DNA from: a virus
Reading direction: 5' to 3' (one strand)
IMG/VR virus record: IMGVR_UViG_3300034790_000061
Span: 1-31,472 of that record
Length of the DNA: 31,472 bases
A program made the position numbers and the translations under genes. Numbering within the stretch: the first letter of the stretch is position 1; each line of letters starts with the position of its first letter. The notes below the pieces were generated by a model that was given only the letters and a program-made list of their open reading frames with translations, ran no database searches and had not been told where the DNA came from. Of the stretch, positions 7,755-15,267 are shown one piece after another.

Positions 7755-8041
7755 TATCTTCTCGATTTATTTAATTGTTTTACGATTTTACTCGTTGGAT
7801 TGACGCGCTTTGTTTTTTGCGCTTTCTTTGTCATCCTAGTACCCTTTGACGCTTTTGTCTTTTTCATTAAGAAACGTTTTTTAATATCAATTGGAGCAGC
7901 ACATTGCTGTGGACTTGCCACAACTCTGCCTTTTCGCTTTCCAACGGTACATCTAAATTTCTTAACAACTTTATTTCCCCTCTTAGCAAAGACTACCTTT
8001 GATTCGGAAATAACAGTATTATATGCTTCGTTAAGTATCAT
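7754..8041 (-). CDS. Small very basic protein (95 aa)
   Basis: 95 residues, about a third Lys and Arg. The ordered part (GNKVVKKFRCTVGKRKGRVV, SPQQCAAPIDIKKRFLMKKT) contains two cysteines about 17 residues apart. The C-terminus (RMTKKAQKTKRVNPTSKIVK) is nearly all basic and probably binds nucleic acid or an acidic partner. From memory, similar basic proteins occur beside virion genes in marine T4-like phages; no function is known. It sits between a membrane protein and the acidic protein, to which it is coupled (TAATG). A packaged DNA-binding or head protein is possible. Confidence 0.75.
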   Translation of the reverse strand: MILNEAYNTVISESKVVFAKRGNKVVKKFRCTVGKRKGRVVASPQQCAAPIDIKKRFLMKKTKASKGTRMTKKAQKTKRVNPTSKIVKQLNKSRR

Positions 8042-8044
8042 CGT

Positions 8045-8398
8045 TTACCCAATCCCTACCATCGGAGTCATTGATTGTAAATTTATCATTAGCATAACAA
8101 CAACTGATACCAAACCTACGATAACTGTTCCTGCTGCTGCTACAATCAATCTCATATTATTATCTTTACCTGTACGATTTCTATCAACCATGCCTGACAT
8201 ATCCTCGGATATTCGGTCAATTTTCTTTTCTAATCGTTCATTATTATTATCTATTTTTTCTTCTATTCTTTTATTGGAATCATTAACTCTATCTTCCAAA
8301 TTAGTAAATTTTTCTTCTAACACGCGATACCTCTCTGCACATAAATCCACATGGGCTTCGAGATTTTCACGCTCTAATCTTGACTGACGTATTGACAT
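8045..8398 (-). CDS. Coiled-coil protein with C-terminal membrane anchor; 5' end uncertain
   Basis: 117 residues from the ATG ending at 8398. Residues 5-75 form a charged coiled coil (LEEKFTNLEDRVNDSNKRIE, ERLEKKIDRISEDMSGMVDR). A single hydrophobic segment near the C-terminus (LIVAAAGTVIVGLVSVVVML) should span the membrane. The layout resembles haemolysin XhlA-like phage proteins and some lysis or membrane-adaptor proteins. The frame stays open upstream to a TTG at 8428 (adding VWNQF just before the ATG), and an ATG at 8444 in another frame gives MKISSFEDAK before that frame stops. Removing one A in the run at 8414-8417 would fuse the two. This suggests a one-base indel or a +1 shift; see findings. 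Confidence 0.72.
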   Translation of the reverse strand: MSIRQSRLERENLEAHVDLCAERYRVLEEKFTNLEDRVNDSNKRIEEKIDNNNERLEKKIDRISEDMSGMVDRNRTGKDNNMRLIVAAAGTVIVGLVSVVVMLMINLQSMTPMVGIG

Positions 8399-8450
8399 AA
8401 ATTGATTCCATACTTTTCGCGTCTTCAAAAGAGCTGATTTTCATTCTTGG

Positions 8451-8463
8451 GGCGCTCTGCGCC
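8451..8463 (-). other. 5' hairpin GGCGC-AGA-GCGCC just after a late promoter
   Basis: A perfect 5-bp GC stem with a 3-base loop, lying between the late promoter at 8472-8480 and the ATG at 8444. The transcript should begin about 8466, so the hairpin would be at its extreme 5' end. No T-run follows, so it is not a terminator. It may stabilise the message or shape the start region. Confidence 0.6.
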
Positions 8464-8471
8464 TCTTAGAA

Positions 8472-8480
8472 GTATTTATG
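8472..8480 (-). promoter_or_regulatory. T4-type late promoter, CATAAATAC
   Basis: The minus strand reads CATAAATAC, the same variant as at 11094 and 15222. It is placed to transcribe the coiled-coil membrane protein and the virion-type genes down to about 6173. Confidence 0.8.
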
Positions 8481-8492
8481 CAAACAGGGTTA

Positions 8493-8900
8493 CTATATAA
8501 AATATATGTTTTTAATTTGGGTATTTTTAGTGGATAAACTACTAGGATTCAATTTAATCGTTTCTTGCAATTCGGTGTGAACAGGTACATTATTACAGTC
8601 ATTTATTAAATGAGTATAGTCACCTTCTCCTGATTTATATGCATCTTCTATATCGGTGACAAATGCCATTTTCCAAACAGAATGTGTATCTTTGAATGTT
8701 GAACCAAAATCATATTCACTCATTGATGCATTATCAATTTTAGTCACAGTAACGTGTAATGGTTGAGTACGCATACTGAGAACTTGTGTCAATGAATTCA
8801 AATTTTGGGCTTGTCGGAATTCCATAGTGGAACCCTTGGGGTTATTAACGCCAGTATCAGTGATATCAACCAGCGTGTACAATACATGGTCTATGTGCAT
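8493..8900 (-). CDS. Conserved phage protein, unknown (135 aa)
   Basis: 135 residues, mixed alpha/beta, no membrane segment. The opening MHIDHVLYTLVDITDTGVNN, then PKGSTMEFRQAQNLNSLTQV and VWKMAFVTDIEDAYKSGEGD, suggests a compact beta-sheet domain, ending in a short tail (NTQIKNIYFI). No recognised domain. The ATG follows the upstream stop by one base (TAATATG), so it is co-translated with the 230-aa protein and is the last gene of the group behind the late promoter at 11094. A virion or assembly role is only an inference from position. Confidence 0.7.
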   Translation of the reverse strand: MHIDHVLYTLVDITDTGVNNPKGSTMEFRQAQNLNSLTQVLSMRTQPLHVTVTKIDNASMSEYDFGSTFKDTHSVWKMAFVTDIEDAYKSGEGDYTHLINDCNNVPVHTELQETIKLNPSSLSTKNTQIKNIYFI

Positions 8901-8901
8901 A

Positions 8902-9594
8902 TTAAAGTTCTAACGCTTTACCAGCCGCATAACCTACTGCAAATGCAGCGGCGCCCTTTGCCAATGTATTACCAATGCCTGCCTTCTTCTTATCATTAAT
9001 CTCAAGACCCTTTTCTTTTGCAAACTTTGCATATAACGGCATCAAATCACTGCGCCTAGCACTCATTCTGAAATATCTCATTAATTGAGTCGTAACCAAT
9101 TGCTGTTGCTGTGTTGATAATTTAGTCCAGTCTTGCGTAAGTCTACGCGCTGCACGTAACTTAGGATCTTGTATTTTTAAATCTTTTTCTAACTTAAAAA
9201 AGAACTGCTGCGCTGTTGCTGGTGTCATATTTCCAGTTTTGATCTTTTGTAAGAATTGCTTTATCTTAGGAGTATCAATTCTTACTTTACCCATCAACAT
9301 AGTATCTCTTTCATCAGTGAACATCTCACCCGGACGCTGAATACTAAAAATTGTTTGATATAAATCAGGACTGCTGGGACTCGGTCTATTAAAACTACCC
9401 ATTGCGGAAGTTCGCTGGGCATATGCCTTTGCAACTGGTGCATAGTTGTAATCATTGCTCATTGCATATAGACTCATAAGACTAACAAACAAATGATCGG
9501 TTAGACCTCTTGCGCCTACGCTTGCAATCTGATTTCTTGTTCTGAACATTCTTGCTTCGCCCAGTGTTTGCATAAATTCTAATTCATCTGACAT
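8902..9594 (-). CDS. Conserved phage protein, unknown (230 aa), glycine/alanine C-terminus
   Basis: 230 residues, largely helical. The N-terminal part contains LTDHLFVSLMSLYAMSNDYN and KAYAQRTSAMGSFNRPSPSS. A middle region (FLQKIKTGNMTPATAQQFFF, LSTQQQQLVTTQLMRYFRMS) looks like a helical bundle. The C-terminus (LAKGAAAFAVGYAAGKALEL) is a Gly/Ala-rich hydrophobic helix of the kind that can insert into membranes or pack inside a virion. The ATG overlaps the upstream stop (TAATG), so it is coupled to the ligase-like gene. No function is known; it may be a virion-packaged protein. Confidence 0.7.
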   Translation of the reverse strand: MSDELEFMQTLGEARMFRTRNQIASVGARGLTDHLFVSLMSLYAMSNDYNYAPVAKAYAQRTSAMGSFNRPSPSSPDLYQTIFSIQRPGEMFTDERDTMLMGKVRIDTPKIKQFLQKIKTGNMTPATAQQFFFKLEKDLKIQDPKLRAARRLTQDWTKLSTQQQQLVTTQLMRYFRMSARRSDLMPLYAKFAKEKGLEINDKKKAGIGNTLAKGAAAFAVGYAAGKALEL

Positions 9595-10826
9595 TATCTT
9601 ACCGCCCCTCTGTTTGCTGCACTAAATGTTGCTCTTGGTACAAACTTCATATCACCTTCTGGATTAGCAAGTACATAACCCTCACCGCCTGGCTGACCAT
9701 TAATGCTTTGCTTAACTTGTCCACCTTGACTGTCGAATTTGCCAATGATATCGTCTTTCGTAGCCATAACTGCTGCTACTACATTCCATAATGCAACGAA
9801 TGCAACTTTATGTTGTCCAATATATTCTAATACCTTACCTTTCATTTTATCTGACACTTGCTTTCTATTCTCTAACCAAGTTGGGAAATCTGCACCTAAC
9901 TTAGTTAGACCTGTGTCTACTTTACTATTCATATATGCGTATAGTAAATCTGGTAATGCTTTCATTTTTTGCGCGGTCAATGTGCTATCATTTAATAGTT
10001 CATCAACGCCCGATGCATTCTTTTTAATTATTTGCTCAAGTTGGTCAATAGCACCTGTATCAACTTCGACAGGTTGCTCAGTGGTTACACTTGGTACTAC
10101 CAATACATCCTGTTGACCATTAAACATCTCAATACTGGTGAACGGACCTTCTTTACCATTGGCATCTTCTTCTCTATGTATTACAATACCAGATTTACTT
10201 GCGCCAATACGCTTGCCTAAGTCGCTTTCTACATCTACTGCATAATCAACAATCTGTGGCTTAAACACGTAGTTCTTTTCAACAACGGGTGGGGTTGATT
10301 GATATAATAGATCACCTTTAAAGAATCCTCTATAGTCTGTTGGTACTGCCTTTTCATATATAGGAAATAAATTTGCTAACCTATTCGCAAATTCTATGCG
10401 CTTTGGGTCTTCACGGAACTTACCACCACTACGACTAAGCATGATATCTTGTAGTTGTTCTGCACTCTTTGCTTTACCATCGGTTTTAACTGCTACAAAC
10501 CCTGACTTGTCGGTGAATATAAACTCACCTTCTTGATCACGACCAAATACCATTGCAGGACTTCCATCCCATTTAAGTGTTACTGCTTTATGATCATCTC
10601 CTGACATGCTACGAAGTGCTGCAACTGCTCTCATTGCACCTGCGCTGCCTTGGTAGAATATTAAGTCTTCTACATGCTGTATGCGACTTTCTGATAGTTG
10701 AGTTTCCCCTAACTCAGATACATCAACATCATATAAATCAGCGCCATGCTTCATTCTGCGTTTTCTTGCATCACGATCTTCGCGTTTCTTCCTACCTGTA
10801 ATATTAATAATTTCTGAAATTTTCAT
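9594..10826 (-). CDS. Putative nucleotidyltransferase / polynucleotide-ligase-like protein (DUF6267-like)
   Basis: 410 residues. A basic N-terminus (GRKKREDRDARKRRMKHGAD) leads to a domain carrying motifs that resemble covalent nucleotidyltransferases (DNA/RNA ligases, capping enzymes): LKWDGSPAMVFG with Lys85 (motif I, KxDG), FIFTDKSGFVAVK, FFKGDLLY at 168-175 (motif III-like), SGIVIHRE at 212-219 (motif IV-like), and GEGYVLANPEGDMKFVPR at 381-398 (EGxV...KF.R, motif IV/V-like). I believe this family is catalogued as DUF6267 in T4-like marine phages, without a demonstrated activity. Long helical inserts (residues 255-345) are unusual for a ligase. First base overlaps: ATGA with the upstream gene and TAATG with the downstream one. 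It may join or cap nucleic acid, or be a derived non-catalytic copy. Confidence 0.72.
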   Translation of the reverse strand: MKISEIINITGRKKREDRDARKRRMKHGADLYDVDVSELGETQLSESRIQHVEDLIFYQGSAGAMRAVAALRSMSGDDHKAVTLKWDGSPAMVFGRDQEGEFIFTDKSGFVAVKTDGKAKSAEQLQDIMLSRSGGKFREDPKRIEFANRLANLFPIYEKAVPTDYRGFFKGDLLYQSTPPVVEKNYVFKPQIVDYAVDVESDLGKRIGASKSGIVIHREEDANGKEGPFTSIEMFNGQQDVLVVPSVTTEQPVEVDTGAIDQLEQIIKKNASGVDELLNDSTLTAQKMKALPDLLYAYMNSKVDTGLTKLGADFPTWLENRKQVSDKMKGKVLEYIGQHKVAFVALWNVVAAVMATKDDIIGKFDSQGGQVKQSINGQPGGEGYVLANPEGDMKFVPRATFSAANRGAVR

Positions 10827-11071
10827 TTTTTGTCCCGTAATTTTTTTACACCACGTACAAAACGATTTGGTTCTCTATTTTTAAGATCCAAGATCAAACG
10901 CTTTTGTAAATCTTGCGCAATCTCAGCATCATAAGTATGTTCTATCATTTCAAGAAGATTAATCATACTGCTCAGTACATTCACGCCACGAGTTTCTATT
11001 AATTCTGCGTTGTCTCGGGCTGGTGCAATATTGTTAATTTCTTCTAATAATGATCTAGTTCGTTTCTTCAC
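10823..11071 (-). CDS. Small conserved phage protein, GTG start (82 aa)
   Basis: 82 residues, helical, basic at both ends (MKKRTRSLLEEI; NRFVRGVKKLRDKK), with a conserved-looking core GVNVLSSMINLLEMIEHTYD. Homologues seem widespread in T4-like marine phages but have no known function. The start is GTG at 11069-11071, supported by a perfect GGAGG seven bases upstream. It is first in the late unit driven by CATAAATAC at 11094-11102 and overlaps the ligase-like gene by four bases (ATGA). Confidence 0.8.
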   Translation of the reverse strand: MKKRTRSLLEEINNIAPARDNAELIETRGVNVLSSMINLLEMIEHTYDAEIAQDLQKRLILDLKNREPNRFVRGVKKLRDKK

Positions 11072-11093
11072 GTCGATGCCTCCATGCTTATGT

Positions 11094-11102
11094 GTATTTA
11101 TG
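11094..11102 (-). promoter_or_regulatory. T4-type late promoter, CATAAATAC
   Basis: Minus strand CATAAATAC, about 22 bases before the GTG start at 11071, with GGAGG in the leader. It lies directly after the gp41 stop, so it separates replication transcription from a late unit (11071-8493). Confidence 0.82.
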
Positions 11103-11105
11103 CTT

Positions 11106-12500
11106 TTAATCTTGTTTTCTTAAAATACTACGTAGACGTGCTGATTGATCTTCTGTGCTAGTAGGCTCAGGCGCTGACTCATTAGGACTATCAACTATTG
11201 TGTTTTTCTTCTTCAATTTATCATATATTGTACTAGATTGTGTAGTTATTGTATCTTGTTCATCGTCAGGTAAGTCAGTTATTCGCAATCCTTCAATATC
11301 AAATGCTAAATCAACTTTCTGTCCTACACCAGATGAACTACGTGTCTTCATAAATTGAATTTGATACCTACCACGCTCTCTCATTGCTTGACTTGTAAAA
11401 ATACCAATCACATTGTCTGCTGTTTGAATTTTACTTAAACCACCAGAAATATGACTATGATCAAATTCTACTTCTTCAACTGCTGATCTATTCAACTGTG
11501 ACGCTGTTGCAAACAATACATTATTCTCTACTGCAAAGTTACGCAATTCTTCTGATACATACTTGTCTTTAATGAACAAGTCACTCGCATTAATCTTTCG
11601 TCCCGCAGGAGTCATTAAATCCAAGTAGTCAACTAACATAGCATCTATACGCACACCATTCTGAACTTCAAATTCTCGCATATAACTTGTCAAATCATTT
11701 GTAGTGATACCATTAGGTACTTGAATTATTTGTAGTTTACCAGCATTCTTTCCTTGAATTCCAACTTTCAATGCTGTACCTTCTACATCATTAAAAATTG
11801 CTTTCGTGTTCATACCAGTTAACATACCATCAAGTCGTAAACCAGATAATTGCTCACTCAATTCTAGTGATACATACAATACATTCTTACCCATCAATGA
11901 CCAATTAAGTGCCAAGTTTTGTAAGAATAAACTTTTACCACCACCTGATGCTGCTGCGAAGATATTCAACTCGCCAGGATTGAATCCACCAAATAATTTG
12001 TAATCAACTGACTTCCAACCAGTACTTGTTCCTGCTCGTTCATGTCTTGCTGCGTTAATGCGTTCTTTAGGATCATCCCAATAGTTAATACCCATATGCT
12101 TTGCAAGTCCTACTTGCACTGCTTCTTTAATAATACGCTCTACTTCACCAAATTCACCTTTTTCTACTAGATCAGCACTTTGAAGAATAGCCGCTTCCAA
12201 TGCTTTGTGCTTACAAAATCCTTCAAACTCGTCAATGAACCAACTCTTATGTCTATCATCAATTGTATCACTAATGCCAGCCAACTTAATACCAGTAAGT
12301 GCGATAATCTGTTCAGGAGTGGGCAATGCACCATATGATGCTACATGCTCTTGTAAGAACACAACTGTCTTCCTAAGTGTTCTATCAAAATAACTTGCTT
12401 CTACGATATTATTAACTCGTAAAAATAAATCTTTGTCTTGTGCTAAAAACTCAATGAAAAGTTGTTGCAATTCCACTGTGTATTCTTTTGTTTCGTTCAT
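11106..12500 (-). CDS. 41: Replicative DNA helicase, T4 gp41 / DnaB family
   Basis: 464 residues. The ring-shaped replicative helicase that unwinds the phage replication fork with primase gp61. The N-terminal helical domain (1-150) is followed by a RecA-type motor: Walker A AASGGGKS (183-190), SLELSEQLSGLRLDGM (about 211-226), Walker B DAMLVDYLDLM (286-296), FATASQLNRS (DnaB-type sensor) and SHISGGLSKIQTADNVIGIF, then an arginine-finger region (MKTRSSSGVG). The C-terminus is a flexible Asp/Ser/Thr-rich tail. Start: ATG with AAAGGA upstream, own promoter at 12529-12557. A loader like T4 gp59 was not seen in the window. Confidence 0.96.
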   Translation of the reverse strand: MNETKEYTVELQQLFIEFLAQDKDLFLRVNNIVEASYFDRTLRKTVVFLQEHVASYGALPTPEQIIALTGIKLAGISDTIDDRHKSWFIDEFEGFCKHKALEAAILQSADLVEKGEFGEVERIIKEAVQVGLAKHMGINYWDDPKERINAARHERAGTSTGWKSVDYKLFGGFNPGELNIFAAASGGGKSLFLQNLALNWSLMGKNVLYVSLELSEQLSGLRLDGMLTGMNTKAIFNDVEGTALKVGIQGKNAGKLQIIQVPNGITTNDLTSYMREFEVQNGVRIDAMLVDYLDLMTPAGRKINASDLFIKDKYVSEELRNFAVENNVLFATASQLNRSAVEEVEFDHSHISGGLSKIQTADNVIGIFTSQAMRERGRYQIQFMKTRSSSGVGQKVDLAFDIEGLRITDLPDDEQDTITTQSSTIYDKLKKKNTIVDSPNESAPEPTSTEDQSARLRSILRKQD

Positions 12501-12528
12501 TTAGGTTCCTTTATGATTATCGTGATGT

Positions 12529-12557
12529 ATTATAACATATTATTGTTGTAAAGTCTA
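12529..12557 (-). promoter_or_regulatory. Sigma70-type promoter for gp41
   Basis: Minus strand TAGACT (12552-12557; 4 of 6 to TTGACA), 17 bases, then TATAAT (12529-12534). The -35 box overlaps the end of the methyltransferase-like gene. The leader before gp41 is about 20 bases and contains AAAGGA. Confidence 0.7.
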
Positions 12558-13304
12558 GTGTAATAGGTAATCTATATTACTCTTCCCTGCAACTATATAC
12601 TCTTCGTATTTTTTAATGACTGTTGCATAAAAATCAATATTCGGTGCCCAAATCCCCACAAAGTTTCCATAATGATTATTGTCACTACCATCTTTAAATT
12701 CAGATAAATCAAATATTACCATACCTTGAACAACTAATTCTTCAAATCTAATTTGGTGGTGCATCATACTCACATCTTTCATTGAGTCACCATTGCCGTC
12801 TGGTGTTTCTGTAATGTAACATCCTGTGTCACTTATTGCACGACTCCATGATGGGAGAGAATCACGCATATCAGGCCACGAGGTTGCACCATCATCTATT
12901 ACAATATCAAATTTTTCAGTTGATATTGCCGATAATGCCCTGTCTACTGTTTCTGGTATATACCCATCTTCACCTAATACCAGCGTACATTTTGTATACG
13001 CTGCGGTTTGCACTTTCGCATGTATTAAATTTTCAATGTGAACGAATTCATGACGAAGTGCATAATGGTATGGGTTGTCTGGATCAAACATATCAACACC
13101 CACAATTTCACAATCATCTGTTGTAACTTCGCACCATATGCGTATCTTAGATCCTTGTGATACTCCAATTTCACATAAACTCTTTATAGGTTGTTGTTGC
13201 TGTGATGCGTATAACATATCTGCAACAAAGTTGGAGAATCCACGCTGACTACATCGTAGAGATTCATCATCAGCCAATTTTTTCCATTTTTTTACATCTA
13301 ACAT
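12555..13304 (-). CDS. SAM-dependent methyltransferase-like protein (class I)
   Basis: 249 residues with a Rossmann-type methyltransferase core. SLCEIGVSQGSKIRIW (42-57) is motif I (E/D-x-G-x-x-x-G), EIVGVDMFD (66-74) places the acidic residue that would hold the ribose hydroxyls (Asp71), and KFDIVIDDGATSW (131-143) is the motif IV strand. This IDDG signature is typical of the Methyltransf_24/CmcI-like group, which acts on sugars and small molecules more often than on DNA bases. Nothing shows the substrate. It lies between primase and helicase, with ribosome site AGAGGA. Possible roles are modification of a nucleotide, a glycan or a virion component. Confidence 0.82.
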   Translation of the reverse strand: MLDVKKWKKLADDESLRCSQRGFSNFVADMLYASQQQQPIKSLCEIGVSQGSKIRIWCEVTTDDCEIVGVDMFDPDNPYHYALRHEFVHIENLIHAKVQTAAYTKCTLVLGEDGYIPETVDRALSAISTEKFDIVIDDGATSWPDMRDSLPSWSRAISDTGCYITETPDGNGDSMKDVSMMHHQIRFEELVVQGMVIFDLSEFKDGSDNNHYGNFVGIWAPNIDFYATVIKKYEEYIVAGKSNIDYLLH

Positions 13305-13318
13305 ATCAAATCCTCTTA

Positions 13319-14332
13319 TTATTTACAGTAAGATTTCATCTTTACTTGTATTTTTAGTGGGTTATGTATCGCACTATCTAGTATAGTCTGTATCATGAAT
13401 AGTTGACCATATTTCAATGCTGCATCTGCTGCGTCTTTACAATCAGACCATTCAGGGAATGACACATACCATCCACGGGAAACTGCTCTCTCAACAAATA
13501 ACTTACTTGCACTATCTGCATCGGGCAACACTATAATTTTTTTCTTTAAACTATCTATTATATTTCCCTGTTCAACATTTATATTATTTGAACCGATTGC
13601 TATTCCATCAGTGAAGTACGCATCCAGTTGTCCTTCGGTTACGATCACAATCTTTTTATTAGATTGCTTATCCAATCCATATACGAAATCTAGCATTGGT
13701 TGCTTAGTGAAATATTTTGGTATTTCTTTAGTAATTGTTCCTACCCATCGCGCAGTGTATCCTACTATCACACCTTTATAAAAGAATACATGCATGAATC
13801 TATTCTTCATTCGTGCTGGTGACATAGATGGTGAATAATAGAAACGAGAATCCATAGGATCTAATCCCCTTGACACCATGTATTCCAATACTCTCTCAAG
13901 TTCAGGAGTTACCTCGGTGTACTCAGATATAGGCTTTGCACCTTCTGGTAATTCTACTGGTTTCCAATTGATCTCTACCGCATCATCGGTTGATACTTTC
14001 TTTAAAAGAATAGACTCAATATCGCGATCTTCAAGTAATCTTAATTGTAATCGTTGAATATCACTTGAATCTGCACCAAATGCTGTATATAATGCTTTCA
14101 GACGGTCGTCTATTTTATTGTCTAGCGTGGGCCAGCCTGCTGTGAAATTACAGTTGAAGCAATTGTATTGAAAGGTATCTTGCTCTGGGAAATAGAAACC
14201 ACCACGACCTTTTGTGTCGTGAGAATGACCCCTAGTAGCACATACAGGACAATTACCAGAAACCCATCCAGACGGATTCGGCTTCCAGTTAGGTGGTATA
14301 TGCGCTCTTGTAAAATCTATTATTAATCTCAT
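13319..14332 (-). CDS. 61: DNA primase, T4 gp61 / DnaG-type
   Basis: 337 residues from ATG 14330-14332. Makes RNA primers for lagging-strand synthesis with gp41. An N-terminal zinc ribbon has Cys28-x2-Cys31 (GNCPVC) and Cys58-x2-Cys61 (NCFNCNF). The TOPRIM domain follows with IVIVTEGQLDAYF (catalytic Glu at about 233) and VLPDADSAS (about 268-276). An upstream in-frame ATG at 14341 overlaps the -10 box of the promoter, so it cannot start a message from that promoter; the ATG at 14332 lies seven bases past the box, giving a leaderless mRNA. No ribosome site is visible. Homologues begin with the same (L/R)IIDFT segment, from memory. Confidence 0.95.
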   Translation of the reverse strand: MRLIIDFTRAHIPPNWKPNPSGWVSGNCPVCATRGHSHDTKGRGGFYFPEQDTFQYNCFNCNFTAGWPTLDNKIDDRLKALYTAFGADSSDIQRLQLRLLEDRDIESILLKKVSTDDAVEINWKPVELPEGAKPISEYTEVTPELERVLEYMVSRGLDPMDSRFYYSPSMSPARMKNRFMHVFFYKGVIVGYTARWVGTITKEIPKYFTKQPMLDFVYGLDKQSNKKIVIVTEGQLDAYFTDGIAIGSNNINVEQGNIIDSLKKKIIVLPDADSASKLFVERAVSRGWYVSFPEWSDCKDAADAALKYGQLFMIQTILDSAIHNPLKIQVKMKSYCK

Positions 14333-14339
14333 ATCATAC

Positions 14340-14368
14340 ATTCTACACGATTAATGTTATTTTGTCAA
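14340..14368 (-). promoter_or_regulatory. Sigma70-type promoter for primase
   Basis: Minus strand TTGACA (14363-14368), 17 bases, TAGAAT (14340-14345; 5 of 6). Transcription should start at about 14332-14333, that is, at the ATG of primase. Confidence 0.88.
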
Positions 14369-14375
14369 TAGAATT

Positions 14376-15197
14376 TTACACTCTTATTACGATTTTATCC
14401 ACAGTACCACTAAGCGTATTATCAACTTTTGCTCTTAAATATGATAAGTTAGACTGTATTGAAAACGGCTCAATACCAGTGAATGTATTGAACTCGTGAT
14501 AATCATAGAATGGCGTTAAATCTAAGTCAAACCAATCACCATCACTAGGAGAAGATGCAGTTGTTCCCTGCATATAAAAATCACCTGTATAATTAGTGCA
14601 ATACACCCCAAATGTAATCAATCCATTTGGCTTATTGTAATATGAAGGTCCAGCGATAATTGAACTATAATCAAATGTACCATTTGGTGTGAATTCTATT
14701 ACAGATTGCGAAGTTAATGGAAGTGCGTGTGCATCATCAGATATTTCTACTGTGAAATTTGGTCGCATATTCTGATCTACAAACATAGGTAATACAAGAC
14801 CCAGTTCATTGGTATATGTTAAAACTAAATCACATAAACCAATATCTATATTAGATATATGAGATGCACGCACTATTAATTTAACACTGCCTAATTCATA
14901 ATCTGTAATGATACATTTTGTACTTAATATTGTACTATTGGATTCTCTGTATACCAATGCTGCATTAACGTCCATATTAAATAATTTAACAGGTTTTCTA
15001 TCTTGATTCTTTATGAAGAAATGCAACTCATTATCAAGTCCCTTAAATAATTTAAGACGATTGAAATTAACGGGTGCATTAACTGTTGTACCACGTGTAC
15101 TGTTGTATTGTGATAGACCCGTTGCGGTTCCGTGATCTTGTACGATGTATAGATCACCAGTTTGGTTTATATTGTAACTTGTGCTGTAATTGCTCAT
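14376..15197 (-). CDS. Beta-rich virion/tail protein, probable
   Basis: 273 residues, beta-sheet-type throughout with no charged helices and no cysteine pairs. Segments such as NRLKLFKGLDNELHFFIKNQ, VNAALVYRESNSTILSTKCI, CDLVLTYTNELGLVLPMFVD and GVYCTNYTGDFYMQGTTASS look like stacked beta-sandwich domains, as in baseplate upper proteins (BppU-like) or fibre-tip proteins of phages. It has its own late promoter (CATAAATAC) and an AGGGA ribosome site, which fits a late structural gene. The identity of the part is inferred. Confidence 0.68.
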   Translation of the reverse strand: MSNYSTSYNINQTGDLYIVQDHGTATGLSQYNSTRGTTVNAPVNFNRLKLFKGLDNELHFFIKNQDRKPVKLFNMDVNAALVYRESNSTILSTKCIITDYELGSVKLIVRASHISNIDIGLCDLVLTYTNELGLVLPMFVDQNMRPNFTVEISDDAHALPLTSQSVIEFTPNGTFDYSSIIAGPSYYNKPNGLITFGVYCTNYTGDFYMQGTTASSPSDGDWFDLDLTPFYDYHEFNTFTGIEPFSIQSNLSYLRAKVDNTLSGTVDKIVIRV

Positions 15198-15221
15198 TTT
15201 ATAAGTCCCTGATTATATGTT

Positions 15222-15230
15222 GTATTTATG
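15222..15230 (-). promoter_or_regulatory. T4-type late promoter, CATAAATAC
   Basis: Minus strand CATAAATAC, 24 bases before the ATG of the beta-rich protein at 15197. It lies back to back with a plus-strand late promoter 23 bp away. Confidence 0.85.
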
Positions 15231-15253
15231 CAAAAATGACCAAAATATTTTAG

Positions 15254-15262
15254 TATAAATAA
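15254..15262 (+). promoter_or_regulatory. T4-type late promoter, TATAAATAA, for the only plus-strand gene
   Basis: TATAAATA at 15254-15261, six bases before the ATG at 15268. T4 late transcripts start about 6-7 bases after this element, so the transcript would begin at the ATG itself. Confidence 0.78.
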
Positions 15263-15267
15263 TAGTA

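Noticed and set aside
7725-8387. Open frame of about 220 codons on the plus strand, hydrophobic
   Set aside because: It lies opposite the basic and coiled-coil genes; its hydrophobic composition is what the complement of a Lys/Glu-rich gene produces. It has no ribosome site or promoter.
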